Below, one piece after another: positions 32,796 to 43,191 of a stretch of DNA of 64,000 bases (position 1 is its first letter; every line of letters begins with the position of its first letter). The stretch is from positions 2,356,001 to 2,420,000 of the forward strand of contig NC_091280.1 of the NCBI RefSeq assembly GCF_042100115.1. The letters are read 5' to 3'. A program made the translations under genes and the position numbers. The notes under the pieces are model-generated. The model saw only the letters and a program-made list of their open reading frames with translations, was not told the DNA's origin and did not search any database. The stretch is from Alternaria dauci. Its lineage: Eukaryota > Ascomycota > Dothideomycetes > Pleosporales > Pleosporaceae.

Positions 32796-33818
32796 TCACT
32801 CGAGACGGGGAGCACGAGCGATCAAAGCCGCGTACTCGGAAAGTAAGCCGCCCGCAATACAGCCGCCAGCATACCAGAAGCCTTTCGAGAACCACCACCA
32901 ACAGCTCTGGGAGCTACGGAGATCAACATACGCGACCATAAGACCAAGGAAAGCCGTCGTTCCTCCAACAGTGATGATATGGTAAAGGATTCCCATCCCA
33001 GTATAGTACCCCACGCCCCCCAAGGCTGCTGCAATCAGGCCGACGATAAGCCAGAATACTGGCTTGATGTTGTACTGGAACAGCACTGCCATGCTATAGA
33101 TGCCAGCATCAACATCGTCCTTTAGATCCTGGAAACCATACACGCTGTCGTAAAGCATCGTCCACAGCGTGCTCGCTGCAAAGAGCAGAAATAGTGGCAT
33201 GTCGACCTGGCCAGTCTTAAAAGAGTACGGCTCAACGTCCAGTGCGAGCGCGCCGACCACGATACCCCAGGACAAGCAAACCCCCAGCACGGTCTGGGTC
33301 CAGTACGTGTGCCGCTTTGCGTACGGGTAGTAAAGCCATGCGAGGAAGCCGGGAGCGCTGAGCATGGTGTTCCTGGCCACGTGGCCACTTAACAGGGGTA
33401 CAAACAAAGCGGCGCACCCAGCCTGGGACACACTGAACATCAGCGCTGCAGTGGGTGGGACGGCACCACGTGGAATGGGCCGGTTGCGCGTGCGCTCAAC
33501 TTTTGCGTCCAGAGGCGCATCGATCAGGTCGTTCCAGATGTGAATGGCGTTGGATACGAAGAAGCTTGCACCGAAGAGTAAGAGGGCGGCGTACGCCACT
33601 TCAGAGGGCTCGGCCCGCTGCTGGATCGCGGCGTATAGTAGGCCGAACGAGTGGGGGATGTAGATGAGGAAGAGGCCGACCGGTGGGCTCAGGCGGGCGA
33701 GCTGGACGTATGGCAGCCACTGCGCAGGCAGACGGTTCAACCATCCTGTGCTGTGATTGCCACCGTATTGATAGGCCAGAGACTCATTTGGGGCCGCTTT
33801 GGCTTTTCCAGAAGACAT
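32796..33818 (-). CDS. UbiA-family aromatic prenyltransferase (340 aa), intronless
   Basis: MSSGKAKAAPNESLAYQYG... is a short soluble N-terminus, then eight or nine transmembrane helices. Both Asp-rich magnesium/diphosphate motifs are intact: NDLIDAPLD (NDxxDxxxD, residues 96-104) with the following RTRNRPIPRG, and YGFQDLKDD (DxxxD, about 231-235). This is the COQ2-like/meroterpenoid type of polyprenyl transferase, which attaches an isoprenoid chain to a phenolic or hydroxybenzoate ring in ER or Golgi membranes. It lacks the cleavable mitochondrial presequence expected of true COQ2 and sits in a cluster of oxidases, so a specialised-metabolism role is favoured. TATA-like TATAAAAA is present on the minus strand around 33879-33886. 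Divergent with BBE oxidase 2. Chain length and acceptor cannot be read from sequence. Confidence 0.9.
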   Translation of the reverse strand: MSSGKAKAAPNESLAYQYGGNHSTGWLNRLPAQWLPYVQLARLSPPVGLFLIYIPHSFGLLYAAIQQRAEPSEVAYAALLLFGASFFVSNAIHIWNDLIDAPLDAKVERTRNRPIPRGAVPPTAALMFSVSQAGCAALFVPLLSGHVARNTMLSAPGFLAWLYYPYAKRHTYWTQTVLGVCLSWGIVVGALALDVEPYSFKTGQVDMPLFLLFAASTLWTMLYDSVYGFQDLKDDVDAGIYSMAVLFQYNIKPVFWLIVGLIAAALGGVGYYTGMGILYHIITVGGTTAFLGLMVAYVDLRSSQSCWWWFSKGFWYAGGCIAGGLLSEYAALIARAPRLE

Positions 33819-34378
33819 GCTGATCAGAAGATGACGTGAGGTGGTACGGACGAAGTGAGCGGACTGCAGAGGATGCCATTTTTATACTGCGGGCTGGAGC
33901 GGGCTGCCTGCTTGACATACTGTACCTTGAGTATATGCGCGTATTGCGAGTGTTGAGGCGCACGATGCCAGAGCCTGGAAGAATGGAAGAATGCGTAGCT
34001 TCGGACTTAGTGGGACTGCAGGCCGCGCTGCCGTGATTAGGTGGGTCGCGATTGGTAGCGGGCGGTCCATGACCTGCCGCATTCATGGCTTGTCCCGGCA
34101 CGTTCACGGGGACCAATTCACCTGCCTTGGTTCAGTGCAGCATTAGACACCAGGGCCCTGCTATCGTGGCGTTACGACGGCCTGGCAAACGCAGGGCCTC
34201 CCTTCACCATCAGCCCATCCTACATGTCTGATGTCCGAAGGGATTGCCGCCTAAGCCACAAATGCGACAGTCGTGCTTACGCCAAAGGGTGCCGCATATA
34301 TTACAAACCAGACTCCCGGTACTGACCCAAGGCTTCCATTACGGCGCGGTCACTGCTAGTTACGGCGCAGTCGATATC
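33819..34378. promoter_or_regulatory. divergent promoter, prenyltransferase / BBE oxidase 2
   Basis: 560 bp between the two starts. It holds the prenyltransferase TATA-like box (about 33879-33886) and short palindromic GC motifs. ORFs overlapping it on both strands look like shadows. Confidence 0.55.
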
Positions 34379-36272
34379 ATGGTTACACTTCGCTGTATTG
34401 GACGCTTCGTTGGCGCCGGTGTGATAGCAGCTTCTTCTGCATCATTTCTGCCTCGTGTTGACTCACCTCGCCCTCGTTCGACCACCGACGCGTCACTTGC
34501 TATGGATGGTCCAGTGCCCAGCCCGATTCCCAGCTTGGTTCGCTCGCTCGATCTGCCTGACGAGCAGGCTAGCGCCGTTCTCGATGTCTTCAGCGACTAC
34601 CCTACCGTCGATGAATTCCTGACTGGGAAATCCGCAGATGGCTCCATGCTGACCAGCGCTGCCTGTGCGGTACTGAAGCTAGTCCTGGGAGAGGCCAAAG
34701 TGGACACGACGCCTGTCAATACCACCTTGACACAAGAGAACTGGTTAGTCTCTGTCGCTTCTGGGCTCTCGTCTCTGAGCCTTTGATTCTCACTCGAAGT
34801 TATAGGTCACAATCATGCTGGAAGTCGCCTCGCTGCATTGTTCTGGCCGAGAGCAAGAGAGATGTTTCCGTGGCTCTAAAGACTATCAAATTCCTCAAGC
34901 TCAAGTTCGCAACACGCAGCGGAGGACATTCGCCAAACCCCGGATGGTCGTCCATCGGCGAAGGCGGAATCTTACTCGATCTCCAGAAGCTGAATGCAAT
35001 CAGCGTCAGCGACGACAAGAAAGTCGCTAGTATAGGCCCCGGCCAAAGGTGGGGAAAGGTGTACGAGACCCTGGACGCTTATGAGCTCAGTGTGATTGGA
35101 GGGCGCATTCCCCAGGTCGGCGTAGGTGGGCTCATCCTCGGAGGTGGCTTCTTCCATTTCTCTGGCAGGTATGGTCTTGCGGCCGACAATGTAAAGAACT
35201 TTGAGGTCGTCCTGGCCGATGGATCTGTTGTCAATGCCAATGCCGGCTCCAACAGTGATCTGTTTTGGGCTCTCAAGGGCGGAGGTCCGAACTTTGGTGC
35301 GTCCTTGGCTGGTTACACAAGATTACTTTGCTTACTAGGAACCAGGCATCGTCACAAAGTTCGACATGTACACCGTTCCTGTGCATAAGATATGGTACAC
35401 CGTGTCCGCCTACAGCGCCGATAATGCCGTGGCCTGCATCGACGCCTTTGCCGATTGGCAACAAACCGCGTCGTCCGACACCAAAGCCACCGTAGCCATG
35501 ATCATCGGTCTCGATGTCATCACACTAGGTTTCCTGTACGCCGAACCTGAAGCGGCCCCGGGCGTGTTCGCTGCCTTTGACAGCCTGCCCGCCCCTCTCG
35601 CCGTTGCCGTCCCTCCTACGACTGGCACTGTAAATATTCTCTCCCAGATACTAGCATCCACCTCTTCCTCGGAACCCATGCGGTGAGCTTCTCAACACCA
35701 CGACATGCGCTGACTTTGCTGACCGTTCCTCAGCCACGACTACCGCGGCATTAGCTCGGACGTGGACGCCCAACTGTACAAGGACGTCTACGCCGTCTGG
35801 AAAGAGAAAGCAACCGCCATCCACGCCGAGACAGGCGCAAACATGACGTTTGTCCTGCAACCCATTACCGCAGGCTTAACCGCAGCCAGCAATGCCGCTG
35901 GCGGAAACCCCATGGGCATTCCTGAGAAGACGCACCAATGTACGTTCCATACATCCATCCATCCCGCATCCTGTGCCGCCATCTAACAGAATCTCAGGGT
36001 GGACTACGCTGGTTGACTGGACCGATGCCGCCGATGATGCCGCAGTGCGCGCTGTGCCTATTGCAGTAACCGATACGATGAAGAGACTGAGTGAGGAGCG
36101 CGGCCTCGATGTTCCGTTCATCTTCACCAATGATGCGTCGCGCGACCAAAACCCGATTGCGTCGTATGGAGCGGCGAATGTGCAGAGGCTGAAGGCGATT
36201 GCGGAAAAGTATGATCCGGATAGGGTTTTCCAGAACCAGCAGGCGGAAGGTTTCTTGTTGAGGGATTTGTAA
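34379..36272 (+). CDS. BBE-type FAD-linked oxidase 2 (557 aa), five exons
   Basis: Exons 34379-34743, 34806-35296, 35346-35682, 35734-35939, 35998-36272; all phases agree. A hydrophobic N-terminus (VGAGVIAASSASFLP) suggests secretion. About 95 extra residues (to position ~120) precede the FAD domain, longer than in oxidase 1. FAD_binding_4 motifs: ATRSGGHSP (His about 163), GPGQRWGKVYETL, VGVGGLILGGGFFHFS, AADNVKNFEVVLADG, FWALKGGGPNFG. The BBE tail holds AIAEKYDPDRVFQNQQAEGF, the family's RYDP...FQ motif intact. Oxidases 1 and 2 are only distantly alike, so they probably do different steps rather than being a recent duplication. Candidate for epoxidation, cyclisation or alcohol oxidation of a prenylated ring. 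Confidence 0.88.
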
Positions 36273-37623
36273 GGGTAGTGATGCTAGCGGTAGGGTGAAA
36301 TATAAATTTTGGGCATGAGATGGTGTGATTGTCCATGTCGATACGTGCATGAATACGACGGTGGTCCATGGAGAAGAAGCTGATTACGGCTATTGCAACA
36401 ATCTCTTCTTCTTCTGCTCTTGTTCTTCATTCTCTAAATCTCACTTCTAGTCGCAACAAAACCTCCACAAGCCGCCACCCTAACCATCGTCTACAAGGTC
36501 CCGATCGCCAAACATCTCCTGGTCTAGTCCAAACAAGGTCGAATTGAAGACATGTCGCTATTACCAAAGTTCGACCTCGAACTAATAGGGGGTGGGGAAA
36601 GGACGGGTTCTTTGGGTGATATCCATACCCCTTCAACTGATCTTCTTTTCGCAGAAAAGAAATATGTGAAAACAGTCTCTACGACGCCAGTACTCGTAAA
36701 CGTCATCCAAGACTCTCTCCCTCCCTTCGCTCATTGAACGCAACAAGAGCAGTACATTCGTATCTCTATCGATCCCAATCAAGGACTCGATACGCATGCC
36801 TGCCACAGCCATGCGTTGCAATACTAGAATTTACTTCTGTGGACCAACCTTGGAACGATAGCGCACTTGGCTATACTACCACTAGCTCGCTGGCATGTCG
36901 CGGAAAGCGCCAGTCCCCGTTCTTGACCCGTAGAAGTGTCAAGGTTATGACTCGTAGAGGGTATCATTCACCCAACGCAACCTGACAGAAGAGGATTAAA
37001 ATTCTTAGTACATGTACGAAACTAATATTAACAGGTTCTCTAGCATAATCCTCGCAATCAGTACATGTCAAGAAACTGGGGACACCATGCGATATGTTGA
37101 TGTTTTTCAGTCTTGTCCTGCTAATCGGGTTACTGAACGTAGTCTCTTCCTGGTTGCTCATGTGCGTAAATCAGTCAATAGCTTCGGAGGGTATATCGTG
37201 CTGCTGCGACAAAGGCCCCCCATCCGAAGCAGTTGAGGAGAGATTACCTACCGGTATTATCCATGGCCAACCGAGCCCGCATCTAGACACACGCGTGAGA
37301 ATCACGAACTGCATGTCAGCACGCAAACCATCATATACGTAGCCGATTAATCATCATTAATACACAGGTATGAATGTGTGCATAAGGAACATGGGTACAG
37401 GCATCAGAGTTTGACTTGTTGGTGCTTCCATGCATTCGCTTTACTCTGGAACCAGTCGACCAACTCACTGACCCACTCACTCATCATCATCCTTCTTCGG
37501 CCCCGGCGGCTTCTGTCCGTAAACCAACGACCTGCACCCTCATTAGCAAAAAGGCATCTTCGCCTCCTCACACCCCCAACCCTTTCCCCCATCATTACTA
37601 CCCAAAAAGAAAGAAAGACAAAC
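36273..37623. other. intergenic inside the cluster, no gene recognised
   Basis: 1.35 kb with only short ORFs, such as 36734-36985 and 37012-37236, and no recognisable domain. AT-rich around 36960-37080. The longest gap in the cluster; a lost gene could have stood here, but I see no remnant. Confidence 0.4.
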
Positions 37624-39121
37624 TTACACCTCCTGATACGCATGAATCGTCCTATCCCTCAACGCCGTCCTCATATGCGCCAAATAAACCTCCACCTCCG
37701 CCTTACTCCACCCCATAACCGTCGTCAACAAATACAGGCTCCACCCCTCAATCCCCTGCTCCCAATTAATCCGATTATACTGTCCCAGTTCCTTGAACCG
37801 CTTATCCGCCGGCCAGCCTCCGACGGGTAACTTCCATCGGCGCTCGACGACATTGACAAAGCCTGCTGCTTCGAGACCTGCGCGCGATTCGTCGACGGTG
37901 CGCAGCGACTTGCCGAAGCGGTCGCCGAGCTCGAGCGAGATTTTGCCCCAGCGGTCGAAGATGGAGCCTGGGGCTACGGTGCCGTCGTCGGATTTGAGGA
38001 CGACGCTGATTTCGAGTTGTTCGAAGTAGCCGCCGGGTTCGAGGGCACTGTTGCAGAAGTATGTGGTTAGCATTGTGGATGTGTGCAAGGTAGGCGGGCA
38101 GGCAGGTGGTTCATACTCGAGCGCTTCTTTGTAGAACGTTGGCCAGTCGGCTACACAGCCGTACAAGGACCTGGCGTGTATAAAGTCGAAATAGTTCTTC
38201 TTGAACAGCCAGGGTTCGGTAAAGTCGTCGATTTCGAAGCGGACGTTGGGTGGCACCATGGAGGGTTGGGTTGGGGACAGATCGGTTCCGAGCACCTATG
38301 CACACACATGTCTTAGAGAGAGATGTCGCTGGGGAAAGCTGCGTTTCATATGCGGTCGCGGACGTACATCGGCTGAGGGGTATCTGTCGGCAAAGTCGCT
38401 GTGCGCTGCGTGTTAGAGTCTGGGCGGCGTATGCGTATGTGTGTGCGAGATGGGGAGACTAACATGGCCCATATACCAGTACCGGTCCCTAGATCCAAAA
38501 CATGCTGTCGGGTACACGGATCGTCAGCACTCGCCCACACACCACAGTTCCCCATGCACATGCACACGTACCATGGGCTGTTTCTTGATCGGCGCCAAAC
38601 ACAACTCGCCATCGAGCAAAAGCAAACAGATATGGTGCCTTGGTCCCTCGTCAACACACGCCCTCGAACCAAACATGTCGCAGCAACATACGTTATATCC
38701 AGCTGATCCGACTGCGTCTCGTCATTGGGACCCCCTGCGCTCACTTAGGAACTGCATTGCATGTGTACAGCGGAGCGGCCATGCTAACAATATGCTCCTT
38801 CCTTGTACGCATGGTACCGCCGCCCGTTGCGGTACTTGTAGTTGTATACAGCGGACTTGAGCGACGTCGTCTCGCTTTCGGATGGGGCGCGTTAGAAAGG
38901 CGGTTTCTTTTGTTGTTTTGCGCGGTGGGGTGCAAGGGTTCGTTGGTGGTTCCCCAGGGGGCAGGGCAGACTTACGATGACGAATCGTCGCCGAATGCCG
39001 AGTCGGTTTCATCCGAGTCCTGGAGTTTGTGACGTTAGCTCGTACACATACCGAGCGTGCCATTGGGGTGAGGGAGGGAGAGAAGACGCACAACAGCGAC
39101 CTGAGCTCCGATATCAGCCAT
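37624..39121 (-). CDS. LaeA-like SAM methyltransferase (about 310 aa), many exons
   Basis: Starts MADIGAQVAV (ATG 39121) and ends TIHAYQEV-stop at 37624. At least eight small exons can be threaded. They give SSSETTSLKSAVYNYKYRNG, RRYHAYKEGAYW, GPNDETQSDQLDI, LLLLDGELCLAPI, then the SAM motif VLDLGTGTGIWAI, then DFADRYPSADVLGTDLSP, PPNVRFEIDD, FDFIHARSL, and ALEPGGYFEQLE. The order and spacing are those of LaeA-related methyltransferases. True LaeA is a global regulator, but many cluster members of this family methylate small molecules, and either is possible here. ORF calls capture only the last third because of the introns at 38302-38900. Introns are confident near the SAM motif and less so at the 5' end. 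Divergent with the P450 gene. Confidence 0.82.
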
Positions 39122-39655
39122 GGCGTACTCTGCGCAAGAACAATGTCGTTGTCGTTATCGATGTCGTCGTCGTCGTGGTAGGAAAGACACGCGAGTATGC
39201 AATGTCGGGGTTCCCGCGGGCGTCATAGCTTAGCGTGACCTTATGTACTGGTTTCTCAGGCCAGCAGCTTGACCACCCACCCACCCACTACTGCCACCAA
39301 CTGCTGCCACCGCCAGGCCCGTCCCCTCCCACCGCAGCGCACCCGCTTCCGTATGGCCTCCGGCTCTGCGCCGGCGATATGCTTGCATGCAGGCTGTCGA
39401 CCGAACCGCAACCACTGCGCTATCTGCCAAGTGCTCCGGTTGGCTGCGCGCTGGCAAAGGCAATCAGAAGAAACATGTCATTAGGTGAGATGTGAGGGTG
39501 GGGTAAGGTAGAGAAGGGGGTAGAAACAAATGCGCGACTATTGAGAGGTCCAAACATTTATTTTCTCATCATCCGTTTTTTCCCCTCCTTTCCCACTAAC
39601 CGCACCCCATTCCTACATAACACAAGCCCAGTCAGGCGAGCTGGCCCGCCAATCA
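39122..39655. promoter_or_regulatory. divergent promoter, methyltransferase / P450
   Basis: 534 bp between starts. Contains C-rich stretches, CCACCCACCCACC near 39273-39287, and inverted GTCGTCGTCG/CGACGAC tracts near 39150-39180. No clear TATA for the P450. Confidence 0.5.
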
Positions 39656-41608
39656 ATGCTCACCAACGACAATCCTCTACCCGCCACGGCGGTACTGCTG
39701 TCGGCGGGCACAACTGCCCTGTTTGCCTATGTCCTGTACGCCGTGACCTACAACGTCTACTTCCATCCGCTGGCCAAGTTTCCGGGACCGCGCCTCGCCG
39801 GCGCTACCACGTACTGGAAGGCCTACACCGAGTGCATCGCAAACCGGTCCTTTTGCCACTTTCTCGTCGAGCTGCATGCGCAGTACGGTATGTGGACGCG
39901 GTATGTGGGCATGTGGAAGAATGTTTAGACGCTGATTTTGTTGTGCCGCGATAGGCGACGTGGTTCGTATTGGACCTAATGAGGTATGTTTGTTGGGCTT
40001 GTGTGTGTGTGTGTGTGTTCATGTTGTGTTCAATACATGCAGCCACCCCACCCCACCCACTCCGCGAACTGTGCTGCCACGTGTTTACTGACCAGACGGT
40101 CGCTAGCTCCACTTTGCCAATCCAAAAGCCTACCACGACATCTACAACAACAAGAACCGCTGGGACAAGGAGGCAACACTGTACCAGAGCTTCAACGAAG
40201 ACCGCTCCAGTTTCGGATACCTCACGTACGCAGAGGCCAAGAACCGGAAAGATGTGCTTAACAAGTCCTTCTCGCTGGCTGCGATTGAGAGCTCAGAAGG
40301 GCTCTTGGTGAGCAAGGTCAAGGAGCTGTGTGCAGCCATTGAGAAGCGGAGCAGAGAGGCAAAGAGTGTGGATTTGTTCTACGCGTTCCGCTGCATGAGC
40401 GTCGACGTCATAACGACTTTCTGCTTTGGCAAGTCCATCCACGCAGTCGATGAGCCAGACTTCAAGGCACCCATTGTCGTGGCCCTCGAGGCGGCAACGC
40501 CCGTGGGCATGTACTTTAAGTATTCGGATCTGTTCAAAAACTTCATCTTGAAGTGCCCGCCCAACCTCTCCAAGAAGCTCAGCCCTTTGACAGCGGGCAT
40601 GATCGATCTAAATCTGGTAGCGTCTTCATCTCGACTTGCATCCAGCGGTCTGCTGACATGTTGTAGTTGCTCTCCGCGCAGATCAACGAGCTCACCGATG
40701 ATCCGGAAAAGCTAAAACTGCTTCCCCACAACATGACGATTTACCACCGGTTGATGGATCCAGAGGCGCATCGTGACAAACAAACTCCCTCTGCCGGTAG
40801 CCTCTACGAAGAAGCCCAAGCCCTCATGTTCGGCGGCACAGATACCGTCGGCAACACCCTCATGGTCGGCGCTTTCCACCTGCTTAAGCAACCGGACAAG
40901 ATGCAGAGGCTCAAGGCCGAACTGTCAAGCGCATGGCCATCGCTCAACGAGAACGAGCCTAGCGTACGCGATCTGGAACGGTTGCCGTATCTCACTGCTG
41001 TCATCAAGGAGGCGCTGAGGATGAGTTCGGGTGTTACGTCTGGCCTTTTGCGCATCGTGCCCAAGACGGGTGCAACGATTGCGGGACACGAGGTGCCGCC
41101 GCAGGTACGTACAGGTGATTCGATGCGGAGCGAGATGCGCGTGCTGACTGCGTTCTAGACCATTGTATCGTGTGGTAGCACTTTTGTGCACTTCAACGCG
41201 GATATTTTCCCTAGGCCTGATGAGTTTGTGCCAGAGCGGTGGCTCGACGAGTCGGCGGAGTTGGATAAGTGGCTGGTTGCTTTCTCGCGTGGCCCGCGTA
41301 TGTGTCTGGGAATCAAGTGAGTCGGGTTCTGGTCAACGTCTGAAAGAAATCAGAAACTAATACGGGTGGTTTGTAGCCTCGCTTGGGCGGAGCTGCGTCT
41401 CGGCTTCGGTCACGTCTTCCGCAAGTTTGACCTGGCGCCAACGGGCCAACTGTAAGTTCGAGCCTACTTGCTCAATTCTCGCTGAAGAGCGATTTCGTGT
41501 GCTGTACTGACGGCGAGCAGGCCCGAGAAGCTGGTATGGCGGGATGTCTTCTTGCCACACTATCATGAGGATCATCTGCAGGCGAACATGCGAGCTGTGA
41601 GCGCGTAG
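39656..41608 (+). CDS. cytochrome P450 monooxygenase (509 aa), seven exons
   Basis: Exons 39656-39887, 39955-39983, 40107-40616, 40667-41104, 41159-41316, 41377-41451, 41521-41608; all GT-AG and phase-consistent, including a 29-nt micro-exon. An N-terminal membrane anchor (ATAVLLSAGTTALFAYVLY) is followed by the HPLAKFPGPRLA hinge, the I-helix MFGGTDTVGNT, ExxR as KEALR, the PERW motif, and the haem loop FSRGPRMCLG (Cys about 452). Length and motifs are complete. It resembles the trichodiene-oxygenase-like group of fungal P450s (by memory of conserved blocks). An ER-bound oxygenase needing a reductase partner. In this cluster it could oxidise or desaturate the prenyl chain (inference). It marks the right edge of the dense cluster. 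Confidence 0.92.
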
Positions 41609-43191
41609 CCAGTGGGTAATGACGGCGGTTGTTTGTTTCGGATATGGCTCGATAGCGTCATCTTGGTCAAAGTATATAATTCGCAGAACTTCTTTTGCCA
41701 GGCGGTAACGCGTCGGATGCCGCAATACATAATATAAAGAGGTTTGTAACAAGGCGATAGATGGACCAGGCGACCGCTGTCCAGAACCTATCTTACACGT
41801 GTAATTGAGCGCCGATCAGTCGGAGATATGGGCACCTGGGCGCAGATCTGTATAGCGCGAGCTAGCTAGCTAGTCACATGCCGAGGAAAGCAAAGGGGAG
41901 TAAGTGTGCTAGAGCCATGCGCGTTCCTCCTTGGGACAGGGCTGTCTGAAAAGAGTTTGCCAGGTTAGTGTCAGGTTTGGGAAGCGGAAAGGGTTGATGT
42001 GATGTGCCCTCCCCTATTTACGATGTGCAGGCATGTGACGCGGGAAGCGAGGAGCGATCCACTTGCATGCCAATGCACGTGAAAGAATGTGGGATGGATG
42101 GATGGATGGATGGATGGGGGTGTTGGAGGTGTTGGAGAATGCGACTGCGAATGCGAATAACGGTGGTGCTGTGCACGACGTTGGCTCGGCTTGGCTGCTG
42201 CGGGCTATTTGCGTAGTTAGTGGCACACACACGCGTAACCATCACAGTCGAGCGCGTCGACCAACCAAGGACGCTGAGAGGCGGACATGTGTGACTTGGC
42301 CGCCCTTTGCTCGTGGGGAAGCGGACAGTCGGAGATGCAAAAATGTATAGCTGGCGATCATGGCGATCGACAAGGCCGCGGTCGATGGATTGAGAGGTGG
42401 TGAGCAGGGGGGCGGCGGAAGTTTTGGAGCCGATGGCGGGTTGTTGTCGAGGTTCAGTTCGAGGAATGAAGCTTGCATGGAGTGCACATGTCAACGCCTA
42501 TTGAGGCGCCAATCGGAAGCGGCGACGAGGGGGCAGACGGGCCGATGATTGGTGGGCCGGAGCGTGTCTGTCCAAGCAGGTGAGGCGGAGCGAGTCGAGA
42601 TGAAGGGTGACAGGCGGGCCGCCGTGGCCGAACAGGTCCCCTGGTTTGAGTGAGGATTGAGAGTGTGCATTCCTTCTCAAAAGGCATGGAGATCAACCAA
42701 GAGACAGCAGCCAGTTTGGGCGTTCCATGTGGAGAGCGAGGGGGACTGGAGACTACTGTGTACTGCTGGGTTGGTCTAGCCACGCCTCTGGTGTGGGTGC
42801 ATGAGAGCTAGACCCTGCTGGATGTGATGGACATGACTTCTCCCCGCTGAAATACTCACAACCTCAACGACGTGCATAACGCGACGTCGACAGCTTGCCA
42901 GGTGCCCCTTTGCTTGCCCACACACACATCCATCCCATCACATCACCAACGCGTCGCGCATTCCATTCGATTCGAGCTCCCCCCTCCCCCCTCTCCCCTC
43001 TCCCCTCGCCCGGCTCGCATCTTCCAATGTCCGTATCGCGCCCGGGGCCTGTTGTGACGCCCGCCCGTAGTCGTACAGCCCGTACCACCACCACCGCTAC
43101 CACCACCCGCCTCGATCTGGGTCCGCCCTCGCTGTCCAATTTGGCGACTGCGCGCCCAAAATAGTTTTTTTTCCCCACGTCACGTCACAGC
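41609..43191. other. intergenic right of the cluster, no gene recognised
   Basis: About 1.6 kb without a supported gene. Includes an ATGG/GGAT tetranucleotide run (42092-42117) and C/T-rich leader sequence before the Ras-GEF gene (42970-43015). Confidence 0.45.
42092..42117 (+). repeat. (GGAT)n microsatellite
   Basis: About six GGAT units; short shadow ORFs here read MDGWMDGW. Confidence 0.85.

Noticed and set aside
38346..38744. 132-codon ORF starting MSAGGPNDETQSDQ as a separate protein
   Set aside because: It reads through two introns of the LaeA-like methyltransferase; splicing gives the family sequence.
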